This document shows, in pieces, positions 49,396-57,822 of a stretch of 64,000 nt of DNA (positions are counted from its first letter, which is position 1; each line of letters begins with the position of its first letter). The notes beneath the pieces were generated by a model. It was given only the letters and a program-made list of their open reading frames with translations. It did no database searches and had not been told where the DNA came from. The position numbers were made by a program, and so were the translations under genes. Source of the stretch: Luteococcus sp048595755 (GTDB taxonomy: Bacteria > Actinomycetota > Actinomycetes > Propionibacteriales > Propionibacteriaceae). The stretch is taken from assembly GCF_048595755.1 (NCBI RefSeq), contig NZ_CP184360.1:3182001-3246000 (forward strand), in the 5' to 3' direction.

Positions 49396-50062
49396 CACCG
49401 GACTCCATCCGGGTGCGTTCGGCCACGCGGGCCTGCCAGACCTCACGGGCCGGCCACGATGCATCCGCAGGCCGCAGGGCGTCGAGGGTGCCGCTCAGCA
49501 GTGCGGTCTGCAGCGCCAGGGCACCGCTGACCATGGATGGCGACTGGATCCTGCCGGCGAAGACCTGGGCCACCAGTTCCTCCAACGGCACCCAGCTGAT
49601 CTCCATGTGGGCCTCCTCGTCCTCGACGACGAAGCCCTCGGGACGAGGTGCCGGCGACAGGCCCCTGGCCAGGTAGATGCGGATCGACTCCTCGCAGCCA
49701 CCGGGAGTGGTGAAGATGTCCACCAGCACGCGCCAGTCGTCGGCCCGCAACAGTGCCTCCTCGGCCAGCTCGCGCTGGGCGGCCGACAGGAAGGACTCAC
49801 CCTCGGCATCCAGCAGCCCGGCGGGCGGTTCCACCAGCTTCATCGCCACCGGATGGCGGTACTGGTGCACCACGGCGACCCGGTCGTCGTCGTCCAGGGC
49901 CATCACCGCGACTGCGCCGGGGTGGGTCAGGTACTGCCGGGTGAACTGTTCCCCGGACGGCGGCAGGATGTCCTCCTCGACGAAGCTGCACACTCGCCCG
50001 ACGCCCAGCACTCGGTGGGAATTGATGGTCCAGGCTTCGGGGCGGTCCAAGGGCATGGTCAT
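49382..50062 (-). CDS. NUDIX hydrolase (ADP-ribose pyrophosphatase type)
   Basis: 226 residues. The Nudix box is GESFLSAAQRELAEEALL with REL-EE catalytic glutamates; the Gly that usually follows EE is Ala. The preceding EPPAGLLDAEG is typical for the Rv1700-like ADP-ribose pyrophosphatase next to xerD. Start ATG 50062 (or ATG 50056). AAGCAT at 6 nt with TTGATC 18 bp further upstream suggests a leaderless promoter. The open frame reaches 52027 but is antisense to the sialidase fragment. Confidence 0.9.
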   Translation of the reverse strand: MTMPLDRPEAWTINSHRVLGVGRVCSFVEEDILPPSGEQFTRQYLTHPGAVAVMALDDDDRVAVVHQYRHPVAMKLVEPPAGLLDAEGESFLSAAQRELAEEALLRADDWRVLVDIFTTPGGCEESIRIYLARGLSPAPRPEGFVVEDEEAHMEISWVPLEELVAQVFAGRIQSPSMVSGALALQTALLSGTLDALRPADASWPAREVWQARVAERTRMESGGDQG

Positions 50063-50068
50063 GACGCC

Positions 50069-50098
50069 ATGCTTGCGCTCCGGGACCGTCCGGATCAA
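50069..50098 (-). promoter_or_regulatory. Possible NUDIX-xerD promoter (TTGATC-18-AAGCAT)
   Basis: Minus-strand hexamers spaced 18 bp, with the -10 six nt before ATG 50062. It abuts the 5' break of the sialidase fragment. Confidence 0.4.
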
Positions 50099-50170
50099 GC
50101 CGACCAGGGGCGCGGGTGGCCGGGTGCACGAAGCGCTCAGATGGAGTGAACGCCTCAGCCCCTGCAGATC

Positions 50171-51724
50171 GTGCGCCGGGACCCGGTCTGGTCCACCGGT
50201 GACCCGAGCCTGCTCACCGACCACACCACCGGACGGATCTTCTGCTTCTACACCAGTTCCGTGAATGCCGGCTATGCCAGCTCCCGCACCGGGAATGATC
50301 CCGAGGACCCGAACATCACCCAGAATGACTACTCCTTCTCCGACGACGACGGCCTGACCTGGCAGCATCGTCGGATCACCGGGCAGAGCAAGGACCCCGC
50401 GTGGGCAGGGATGTTCGCCGCGTCGGGCGAGGGCCTGCAGTTGCGCCACGGCCCGTGGGCCGGCCGGTTGATCCAGCAGTACGTGGTGCGGGTGAACGGC
50501 GGCAACTACACCGTCGGCGTCTACTCCGATGACCACGGTGAGACCTGGCAGTACGGCGTGCCGGTGGGCCCGGGCGCTGACGAGAACAAGGTCTCCGAGC
50601 TCTCGGACGGCAGTGTCCTGCTGAATGTGCGCGCCCGGCCGCGTCGACTGCAGGCGGTCTCCGCCGACGGTGGGGTGAGCTATCCGAAGCTCCAGCCCGT
50701 CCCGGAGCAGGTGGGCTCGGGCAACAATGGCCACATCACCCGGCTCCACCCCGAGGCGCAGCCCGGGAGCCCCGAATCCCGGGTGCAGGTGCTCAGCAGC
50801 ACCCACGACGCCACCATCCGGCGCAATCTCAGCCTCTACGTGTCCTTCGACGACGGCGCGACCTGGCCGAGCCGCTATGTGCTGGACGACGATGCGAGCG
50901 CCTATTCGGTGATCACGCCGCTGACCCAGAGCCGACTCGGCCTGCTCTATGAGCGGGAAGCCTATGCGACGATCTCCTACCGGGAGCTGGACCTGCGCAC
51001 CCTCAACCCGGCGCCGCTGCTGCTGTCCATCCCCGACGGCACGGTGCTTCAGGCAGGCGTGGAGAACCGGGTGACGGTCAGCGCCACCAACCAGGGCGTC
51101 ACCACGCTCAACCAGATCAGCCTGGGCGTGGACCTCGACGGCAGCGAGTCGGCCCCCCAGTCGATCCCTGCCCTGCCGGCCGGCAGGACGCGTGAGGTCA
51201 CGGTGTCGATCATGGTCCCGCAGACCGTGGCCGGGCCGCGCACACTGGAGCTGAAGGCCACGGCGAAGACCAAGAGCACCCCGGTCAATCCCCGGGGAGG
51301 GAGGGTCAATGCCCTGCGCAGCGCCGACGTCGAGGTCGCCGCCTCGGCCAGCGCGGCGCCCCATCCGAGCCTTGAGCTGACCCCCTGCTTCGATGCGGTC
51401 TACCCGGACTACACCGCCGAGGGGCTGGTGGCGGACAATGCGGTGGCCTGGGTGCGGCTGCGCAATGACGGCAATGTTCCCCTCACCGACGTCACGGTGA
51501 GCTGGAACATCGACTCCTCCCCGCTCCTGGTGGGCACGCTGCCGCCCGGCGGGACCGCCACCATCTCCAGCCGGACCGGCTTCGACCACCGCCTGCTGGA
51601 TGCCGAGGTGGCCGCCGGGGTCTTCGCACCCCAGGTCACGGCCAGCGCACGCGCCGGAGACCGCAGCGTCTCCGTGACCGAGCCGATCCCCGCCCTGGAC
51701 CTGCGACCCCGCTCCGTGGTCTGA
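50171..51724 (+). pseudogene. 5'-truncated exo-alpha-sialidase
   Basis: The open frame from GTG 50171 (517 codons) is the C-terminal two thirds of a bacterial sialidase (GH33). Asp-boxes are at SDDDGLTW (57-64), SDDHGETW and SFDDGATW. The substrate Arg region LQLRHGPWAGRLIQ, the catalytic Glu in ENKVSELSDG (Glu143) and the Tyr region AYSVITPL...LYER (Tyr245) are kept. Residues ~275 on form a CARDB-like beta-sandwich domain. What is missing is the signal peptide, the FRIP motif with the first triad Arg, and the acid/base Asp. An in-frame TGA lies at 50147-50149, with only ~108 bp to the divergent NUDIX start, so the front part was deleted. No disabling mutation was seen in the rest, suggesting recent loss. 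Confidence 0.8.
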
Positions 51725-51797
51725 CAGGGATCCGTGGTCTGACAGGGCTCCGTAGTCTGACACGACACGGCGCTCTGACACGACACGGTCCAGGGGG
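51713..51797. repeat. Degenerate ~18-bp tandem repeat at the sialidase stop
   Basis: TCCGTGGTCTGACAGGG(A/C) occurs twice from the stop codon on, followed by TCCGTAGTCTGACACGACA and CGGCGCTCTGACACGACA. Each unit carries a TCTGACA core. No gene lies in 51725-51849. Confidence 0.75.
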
Positions 51798-51849
51798 GGT
51801 GGGGCCTGGCCGGCTTCGGCAGCGCATCCGCTCTGCCACACTGTCGGAC

Positions 51850-52908
51850 ATGCAACTCCCCCTGGACCTGCCGATCTCCCCGATGCTGGCGAAGGCCGTT
51901 GACGCCGTCCCGGCCCAGGACTCCGTTCCCGGTGGTTGGAGCTACGAGCCCAAATGGGACGGCTTTCGCTGCATCGTCTGCCGCGATGGGGACGAGGTCG
52001 AACTGCTGAGCCGCTCCCGCAAGTCACTCAACCGCTACTTCCCTGAGGTGGTCCGCCTGGTGCGGGAGACACTGCCGACGCGTTGCATCGTCGACTCCGA
52101 GCTGGTGGTGCGCACCGGTGAGCCGCGTGCGCAGCGGCTGGACTGGGAGTCGATCAGCGCCCGGGTGCATCCCGCCGCCTCGCGGGTGGAGCGGTTGTCA
52201 CGCGAGACACCCGCGGAGCTGGTCTGCTTCGACCTGTTGGCGCTGGGCGACGAGGACCTCACCGCACTGGGCTATCGGGAGCGCCGCACCAGGTTGGAGG
52301 ACGTCTTTGCCGGCATCGACTCCCCCAGCCTGCACCTGACCCGGGTGACCTCCAGCCAGGACGAGGCGCAACGCTGGTTCGAGACCTTCGAGGGCGCCGG
52401 TCTGGACGGGGTGGTCGCCAAGCGCAACGACGACCCCTACCAGCAGAACAAGCGGGTGATGCTCAAGATCAAGCACAAGCGCACCGCCGAGGCCGTGGTG
52501 GTGGGCTATCGCGTCCACAAGTCCGGGGCCGGCGTCGGATCCCTGCTGCTGGGGATGTACGACGAGCACGGCGAGTTGCTGCCCGTGGGTGGCATCGGCG
52601 CCTTCAGCAACACGATGCGGCTGACGCTGGCCGAGCAACTGGAGCCGCTGGTGCTGCGCGACGAGGACGGCCGGGTGCAGCAGGCCGCCAAGGAACGAAA
52701 CCGGTACACCAGTGCGGCCGATGCCGCCTTCCTCCCGCTCGATCCGCAGCTGGTGGTGGAGGTGGCCTTCGACCAGCTGGAGGGCCGCCGCTTCCGGCAT
52801 GCGGTGACGCTGGTGCGCTTCCGGCCGGATCGCGAGCCGTCGAGCTGCCTGCTGGAGCAGGTGGACCGACCGATCGCCTACGATCTGGCCGAGGTGCTCC
52901 AGGGCTGA
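51850..52908 (+). CDS. ATP-dependent DNA ligase (LigC/LigD-type catalytic core)
   Basis: 352 residues: nucleotidyltransferase domain with the AMP-accepting lysine in EPKWDGFR (Lys35), DSELVV, and motif V-like MLKIKHKR, followed by an OB-fold domain (VVGYRVHKSGAGVGSLLLGMYD). It is a stand-alone LigC-type ligase, in other actinobacteria involved in base-excision or end repair beside LigD. No Ku or polymerase gene is adjacent. Start ATG 51850; CACACT lies 7 nt upstream and could be the -10. A longer frame (51799) has no support. Confidence 0.9.
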   Translation: MQLPLDLPISPMLAKAVDAVPAQDSVPGGWSYEPKWDGFRCIVCRDGDEVELLSRSRKSLNRYFPEVVRLVRETLPTRCIVDSELVVRTGEPRAQRLDWESISARVHPAASRVERLSRETPAELVCFDLLALGDEDLTALGYRERRTRLEDVFAGIDSPSLHLTRVTSSQDEAQRWFETFEGAGLDGVVAKRNDDPYQQNKRVMLKIKHKRTAEAVVVGYRVHKSGAGVGSLLLGMYDEHGELLPVGGIGAFSNTMRLTLAEQLEPLVLRDEDGRVQQAAKERNRYTSAADAAFLPLDPQLVVEVAFDQLEGRRFRHAVTLVRFRPDREPSSCLLEQVDRPIAYDLAEVLQG

Positions 52909-52923
52909 CCCCGGAAGGAATGA

Positions 52924-52946
52924 TTAGGCAAGCCTAACCTTAGGTT
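52924..52946. promoter_or_regulatory. IdeR/DtxR iron box
   Basis: TTAGGCAAGCCTAACCTTA (52924-52942) matches the 19-bp DtxR consensus at 15 positions, and the overlapping AACCT-T-AGGTT (52936-52946) is itself palindromic. It covers the -35 to -10 interval of the siderophore operon, so iron-loaded IdeR should block transcription. Confidence 0.85.
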
Positions 52947-52948
52947 GC

Positions 52949-52954
52949 TAGTCT
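52949..52954 (+). promoter_or_regulatory. -10 hexamer TAGTCT, leaderless GTG start
   Basis: Six nt before GTG 52961, immediately downstream of the iron box. Confidence 0.65.
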
Positions 52955-52960
52955 CGCCGT

Positions 52961-53872
52961 GTGTCCGCGCCCTACGAGTCCCTGGAGGCCACCGTCGCCA
53001 CGGTGACCGACCTGAGCCCCAGCATCCGTCGCGTGACCTTGCGTGGCCCAGGGCTGCAGCGGGTCCATCCGCGCTGCCTGGACCGGCGGATCAAGCTGCT
53101 CCTGCCCCGCCACGACGGGGACCGTCTGCAGGACGTGCCGCGCGGCAGCGACTGGTATCCGCGCTGGCAGGAGCTCGCAGGGCGACCAGCGATGCGCACC
53201 TACACCGCCCGTCAGGTCCGTCCGAGCTCCGGCGAGGTGGACATCGACGTCATCCGCCACGGCACTTCAGGACCGGCGGGCCGATGGATCGAGACCGTGC
53301 AGCCGGGTGACGCCCTGGTCCTGGCGGCACCGATCGCGGGGGCCGAGGGCGGCGACGACGTCGGCATCGCCTGGCGCCCCGGTGCCGCCCGGGAGCTGTT
53401 GATCGCCGGCGATGCCACCGCCGCGCCCGCCATCGCCAACATCCTCGCCTCCCTGCCCGATGACGCCACCGGCACCGCGCTGGTGGAACTTCCCACCAGC
53501 GACGACCACTACCCACTCGCCGCGCCGGCCGGGATCGAGCTGCGCATCCTGCCCTGCGACGGCAGCGTCCCAGGCACCCGTCTGGAGGAAGAGCTCGCGG
53601 GCCTGGCCTGGCCGCCGGGCTGCCCCCAGCACACCGACGAGGCGCATACCGACGGGGCGACCACGGACGAGGCAGCCGAGGGCGGCGCCGACCCGGAGGC
53701 TCCGCTCTGGCAGGAGGCCCAGCCCGACGTCGAGGCTCGGCACTACGCGTGGCTGGCCGGTGAGAGCACCGCGATCACCCGCATCCGCCGCCAACTGGTC
53801 CAGGCCCGCGGTTGCCCGCGCCAGTGCGTCTCCTTCATGGGCTACTGGCGCCTCGGCCGAGCCGAGTGCTGA
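52961..53872 (+). CDS. Siderophore-interacting protein (FAD-dependent ferric-siderophore reductase)
   Basis: 303 residues of the SIP/ViuB family, releasing iron by reducing the imported ferric siderophore in the cytosol. It has a flavin-binding barrel with RTYTARQVRP, a NAD(P)H-binding domain, and the family C-terminus FMGYWRLGRAEC. An acidic Thr/Asp/Ala-rich insertion (about residues 218-245) precedes the last segment. First gene of the iron-regulated operon, directly under the IdeR box. Confidence 0.92.
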   Translation: MSAPYESLEATVATVTDLSPSIRRVTLRGPGLQRVHPRCLDRRIKLLLPRHDGDRLQDVPRGSDWYPRWQELAGRPAMRTYTARQVRPSSGEVDIDVIRHGTSGPAGRWIETVQPGDALVLAAPIAGAEGGDDVGIAWRPGAARELLIAGDATAAPAIANILASLPDDATGTALVELPTSDDHYPLAAPAGIELRILPCDGSVPGTRLEEELAGLAWPPGCPQHTDEAHTDGATTDEAAEGGADPEAPLWQEAQPDVEARHYAWLAGESTAITRIRRQLVQARGCPRQCVSFMGYWRLGRAEC

Positions 53873-53913
53873 CCGGCCGCACCAGCCAACACAATCCATC
53901 ACCCTCGCATCGA

Positions 53914-53950
53914 CCCCATCACCATCACGTCGCCCCATCACCATCACGTC
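53914..53950. repeat. Direct repeat CCCCATCACCATCACGTC (two copies)
   Basis: Two identical 18-bp copies separated by one base, in the 95-bp gap between the reductase and the binding-protein gene. Confidence 0.8.
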
Positions 53951-53967
53951 AAAAAGGGAGAAGACCC

Positions 53968-55008
53968 ATGACCCACCTGACCCGTCGCGCCCTGATCGGC
54001 CTGACCGGCGCCGTCGGCCTCGCCACCGTGGCCGGCTGCGGCTCCCAGGAGGCAACCCCCGCATCCTCGGGCAGCGATTCCGCAGGCACCACCGACGGCG
54101 GATTCCCGGTGAGCATCAAGCACGCCTTGGGCACCGCCAGCATCGAGCAGACCCCCAGCAGGATCGTCACCATCGGCCAGGGCGCCACCGAGGCCGCGAT
54201 CGCGCTGGGCACCTTCCCGATCGGCACCGAGACCTACACCTGGGGCGCCGACAAGGACGGTCACCTGCCCTGGGTCCGTGAGGCCTACGAGAAGGACGGC
54301 AAGGAACTGCCCAAGACCTTCGAGGGCGGTGAACAGCTGGACGTGGAGACCATCGCCACCCTGGAGCCAGACCTGGTGCTGGCCCCCTGGAGCGGCCTCA
54401 CCCAGAAGCAGTACGACCTGCTGGCCGAGATCTGCCCCGTGGTCGCCTACGAGAAGACCGCCTGGACCACCACCTGGGATGCCGAGATCGCCACGGTCGC
54501 GAAGGCCCTGGGCAAGCCCTCCGAGGGGCAGCAGGTGATCGAGCAGTTGAAGAAGACCCTCGCCGAGGCCGGGGGCAAGCATCCCGACTGGAAGGGCAAG
54601 ACCTTCAGCTACATCTACACCCAGGGCCAGGGCACGCTGGGTGTCTACATGCCCACCGAGCAGCGAGTGGCGATGATCAGTGCCCTGGGCCTCACCCCCG
54701 ATCCGGCACTGGCCGACGTCAAGTCCAAGGACGGCTCCGACTGGGCACTGATCGGGCTGGAGAACGCAGACGAGCTCTCCCAGAGCCAGTTGCTGTTCAC
54801 CTGGTACATGGACGCCGCCACCAAGAAGCAGGTGCTCTCCCAACCGCTCTACGCCAAGATCCCGGCGATCAAGCGTGGCTCCGTCGTGGCTCCCGACGAC
54901 CAGCAGCTGGTCACCGCGATGAGCATGATCAATCCGCTGACCGTGCCGTGGGTGCTGCCCAAGCTGACGCCGCTGATCGACGCCGCGGTCAAGAAGCTCG
55001 GCGCGTGA
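53968..55008 (+). CDS. Ferric-siderophore ABC transporter substrate-binding lipoprotein
   Basis: 346-residue FecB/FepB-type (TroA fold) protein. The signal peptide has twin arginines (MTHLTRRALIGLTG, RR at 6-7) and a lipobox VAGC with Cys24, so it may be Tat-exported and lipid-anchored. The mature part has the bilobal Peripla_BP_2 pattern (RIVTIGQGATEAAIALG, LEPDLVLAP). GGGAGAAG lies 4-11 nt before ATG 53968. The siderophore is unknown; no biosynthesis genes are present, which suggests xenosiderophore use. Confidence 0.92.
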   Translation: MTHLTRRALIGLTGAVGLATVAGCGSQEATPASSGSDSAGTTDGGFPVSIKHALGTASIEQTPSRIVTIGQGATEAAIALGTFPIGTETYTWGADKDGHLPWVREAYEKDGKELPKTFEGGEQLDVETIATLEPDLVLAPWSGLTQKQYDLLAEICPVVAYEKTAWTTTWDAEIATVAKALGKPSEGQQVIEQLKKTLAEAGGKHPDWKGKTFSYIYTQGQGTLGVYMPTEQRVAMISALGLTPDPALADVKSKDGSDWALIGLENADELSQSQLLFTWYMDAATKKQVLSQPLYAKIPAIKRGSVVAPDDQQLVTAMSMINPLTVPWVLPKLTPLIDAAVKKLGA

Positions 55009-56024
55009 GGCCAGGCCCCCGCACTCCCGGCCTTCATGGCCCCCAGGGCCTTCACCGGTTGATCCTGCCCCTCGCCCTGCCCACCACGGTGGCGCTCGCG
55101 GTGCTGGTCAGCTTGGCCCTGGGCAGCAAGTCCATCCCGCTCGAAGAGTTGTGGCCCACCCTGCACGGCCGGGGCGACGAGTACACCCGCACCGTGCTGG
55201 CCAGTCGGGTGCCACGCACCCTGTGCGGGCTGCTGGCCGGGTCCGCCCTGGCCAGCAGCGGCGCCGCGGTGCAGGTGGCCACCCGCAATCCCCTGGGCGA
55301 CCCGGGCGTGCTGGGCCTGACCAGTGGCGCCGCCGCCGGGATCGTGCTGGTCACCACCTCGGCCGCCCTGTCCCCCTTGGGACTGGTGGGCGGTGCCTTC
55401 GTGGGCGCCCTGCTGGCGACGGTGGCGGTGCTCGGGCTGGGCAGTCTGGGCCGTGGCCCGGACAGCACCCGGCTGCTGCTGGCCGGCGCAGTGGTCACGG
55501 CCTGCGCCATGGCCTTTGCCCAGGCCCTGGCCCTGCGTGACCAGCGGGCCTTCGACGCGCTGCGCTTCTGGTCGGCCGGGTCCTTGTCCGCCGGGGCCGC
55601 CCTGACCTGGCCGGTACTGCTCACCGCAGCCGCGGGCGCGGTGCTGCTGGCCGGCACCTCCCGTGGCCTGGATGCCCTGGCGCTGGGTGATGACGCCGCC
55701 ACCGCCCTGGGCCAGCGCCCGGGACTGGTCCGCGGCCTGACCTTCCTGGCGGTGGCGCTGCTCACTTCCGCCGCGACGGCCGTCACCGGGCCGATCGCCT
55801 TCGTCGGACTCGCCGTGCCCCATCTGGCCCGGTCCGTGGCGGGCTCCAGCGCCCGGGTGCTGCTGGCGGTCTGTGCGCTGCTCGGTCCGGTGGTGCTGTT
55901 GCTGGCCGACGTGGCCGGCCGCCTGGTGGCCCGCCCCGGCGAGGTGCCGGTCGGGGTGGTGACTGCCCTGATGGGGGCGCCGCTGCTGCTGACCGTCGTG
56001 CGCCGAGCACGGGGTGCGCTGTGA
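55005..56024 (+). CDS. FecCD-type siderophore ABC permease, first subunit
   Basis: 339 residues with about nine or ten membrane segments. Family marks are RVPRTLCGLLAGSALASSGAAVQVATRNPLGDPGVLGLTSGAA and GPIAFVGLAVPHLAR, the EAA-like loop contacting the ATPase. Start GTG 55005 overlaps the preceding stop (GTGA), so translation is coupled. Confidence 0.93.
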   Translation: MRPGPRTPGLHGPQGLHRLILPLALPTTVALAVLVSLALGSKSIPLEELWPTLHGRGDEYTRTVLASRVPRTLCGLLAGSALASSGAAVQVATRNPLGDPGVLGLTSGAAAGIVLVTTSAALSPLGLVGGAFVGALLATVAVLGLGSLGRGPDSTRLLLAGAVVTACAMAFAQALALRDQRAFDALRFWSAGSLSAGAALTWPVLLTAAAGAVLLAGTSRGLDALALGDDAATALGQRPGLVRGLTFLAVALLTSAATAVTGPIAFVGLAVPHLARSVAGSSARVLLAVCALLGPVVLLLADVAGRLVARPGEVPVGVVTALMGAPLLLTVVRRARGAL

Positions 56025-57013
56025 GTGCCCTCCCCCTGCCCCGCACCGCCCGACGCCGGGTGGCCGTCGTGGCTCTGGTGGCCGCGCTGCTGGCCGGCTG
56101 TGCCCTCACCCTGGCCGTCGGTCAGCTGGGGATCCCGCTCGCGCGGCAACCGCACGCCCTGTTGGACTTGCTCGACGGCGGCGGTGGTCTCGCCCTGCGT
56201 CGGCTGCGCGGCCCGCGGCTGGCCACCGGGCTGGGCACCGGAGCGGCGCTCGGTCTGGCCGGGGCCCTGTTCCAACGTGCCACCGCCAATCCGCTGGTCA
56301 CCCCCGACGTGATCGGGATCACCGCGGCCGCCGGTGCCGGCACGGCGCTGGCCACCTTCTGGCACCTGCCGGTGCTGCCCGGCTCCCTGGCCGGCGCACT
56401 GTTGGCCGGGCTCCTGGTGGGCTGGGTGACCACGACCGGATTCCGCAACCCGGGTGCGGTGATCGTCGCCGGGATCGGCGTGGCCGCCGGCGCGACGGCG
56501 ATCACCCAGTTGGTGCTGGTCTGGTCCCGCCAGGCCGAGGCCATGGCGCTGGCATCTGCCCTGACCGGTTCCCTCAACTCCCGCTCCTGTCAGGATGCCC
56601 TGTTGGTCTGGCTGGTCTTGCTGCCCGGCTGGCTCGCGGCGCTGGCGCTGCGCACGGACCTGGACCTGGTGGCCCTGGGCGACGAGGCCGCCCACGGCCT
56701 GGGCTCCCGCCCGGGAACCACCCGCGCACTGTCGCTGGGATTGGGCATCGTCCTCACCGCCGCGGCCGTGGCCGTCGCGGGCCCCATCACCTTCGTCGCC
56801 CTGACCGCCCCGCACCTGGCCCGCTGGTTCGGCGGACGGCCCGCGATGGGCACCGCCGCGCTGGTGGGGGCACTCGAGGTCTGTCTGGCAGATCTGGCCG
56901 TCGCCCACTGGACGGTCCTGGACGGGCTGCCGGTGGGCGTGGTCACCGCGCTGCTGGGCGGCATCTTCCTGGGATTCCTGCTGTTGTCCCAATTCCGAAA
57001 GGGGGCGCTGTGA
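56021..57013 (+). CDS. FecCD-type siderophore ABC permease, second subunit
   Basis: 330 residues, paralogue of the preceding gene. It contains RLRGPRLATGLGTGAALGLAGALFQRATANPLVTPDVIGITAAAG and GPITFVALTAPHLARW. It starts at GTG 56021 in a GTGA overlap and likely forms a heterodimeric channel with the first permease. Confidence 0.93.
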   Translation: MSALPLPRTARRRVAVVALVAALLAGCALTLAVGQLGIPLARQPHALLDLLDGGGGLALRRLRGPRLATGLGTGAALGLAGALFQRATANPLVTPDVIGITAAAGAGTALATFWHLPVLPGSLAGALLAGLLVGWVTTTGFRNPGAVIVAGIGVAAGATAITQLVLVWSRQAEAMALASALTGSLNSRSCQDALLVWLVLLPGWLAALALRTDLDLVALGDEAAHGLGSRPGTTRALSLGLGIVLTAAAVAVAGPITFVALTAPHLARWFGGRPAMGTAALVGALEVCLADLAVAHWTVLDGLPVGVVTALLGGIFLGFLLLSQFRKGAL

Positions 57014-57822
57014 GCGGCGCACCGGCCATCTCCATCCACGACCTCACGGTGCGCTTCGGCAGCTTCACCGCCGTCGATGCGCTGTCCGCCACCATCCCGA
57101 CGGGCAGTTTCACCGCCGTGATCGGCCCCAATGGCTGTGGCAAGTCCACCCTGCTGCGCGCCCTGTGCCAGCTGCGGCCAGCCGACGAGGGACGGATCAC
57201 CATCCGGGGCCGGTCGGTGGCCGACCACCCGCGACGCGAGCTGGCCCGCACGGTCAGCCTGCTGCCGCAACAGACCGTCTCCCCGCCCGGCCTGACCGTG
57301 GCCGAGCTGGTCGCCCGTGGCCGCCACCCCTACCACTCGCTGCTGCGCACCAGTGCGGCTGGCGACGAGGAGGCCATCGCCCGGGCAGTGGACCGCGCGG
57401 GCGTCGGCCACCTGTTGCCGCGCCGGGTCTCGGAACTGTCGGGGGGCCAGCGCCAACGGGTCTGGCTGGCGATGGTCCTGGCCCAGGACACCCCGATCGT
57501 GCTGCTCGACGAGCCCACCACCTACCTGGACCTCGCCGCGCAGTACCAGTTGCTGGACGTCTGCGCAGACCTGGTGGACCAGGGGCGCACGGTGGTGGCC
57601 GTACTGCACGACCTGCCCCAGGCCGTCGCCTATGCCGACCACCTGCTGCTGATGCGCCAGGGACGGCTGGTGGCCGACGGTGCCCCGCGCAGCGTGATCA
57701 CCGAGGCCTCAGTCACGGACGTGTACGGGATCCAGTGCCGGGTCGACCTGGACGATCCCCGCGGCCCGGTGGTGGCGCCCCGCTCCCGACAGGAGCGCCG
57801 TGAGCCGGCGGCTCAGCCCTGA
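57010..57822 (+). CDS. Siderophore ABC transporter ATP-binding protein
   Basis: 270-residue FepC-type ATPase: Walker A GPNGCGKST (about residues 40-48), signature LSGGQRQRVWLAM, Walker B IVLLDEPTTYLD, and switch His in VLHDL. GTG 57010 overlaps the permease stop by 4 nt. Its 3' end overlaps the convergent recN end by 10 nt. Confidence 0.95.
   Translation: MSGAPAISIHDLTVRFGSFTAVDALSATIPTGSFTAVIGPNGCGKSTLLRALCQLRPADEGRITIRGRSVADHPRRELARTVSLLPQQTVSPPGLTVAELVARGRHPYHSLLRTSAAGDEEAIARAVDRAGVGHLLPRRVSELSGGQRQRVWLAMVLAQDTPIVLLDEPTTYLDLAAQYQLLDVCADLVDQGRTVVAVLHDLPQAVAYADHLLLMRQGRLVADGAPRSVITEASVTDVYGIQCRVDLDDPRGPVVAPRSRQERREPAAQP

Noticed and set aside
50171..51724. Complete sialidase starting at GTG 50171
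   Set aside because: It lacks the secretion signal, FRIP arginine and acid/base Asp, all needed for activity, so the frame is treated as a truncated gene.
50063..57812. Prophage or transposon cargo
   Set aside because: No integrase, transposase, terminal repeats or attachment duplication were seen at the edges; the nearby xerD is the housekeeping recombinase.
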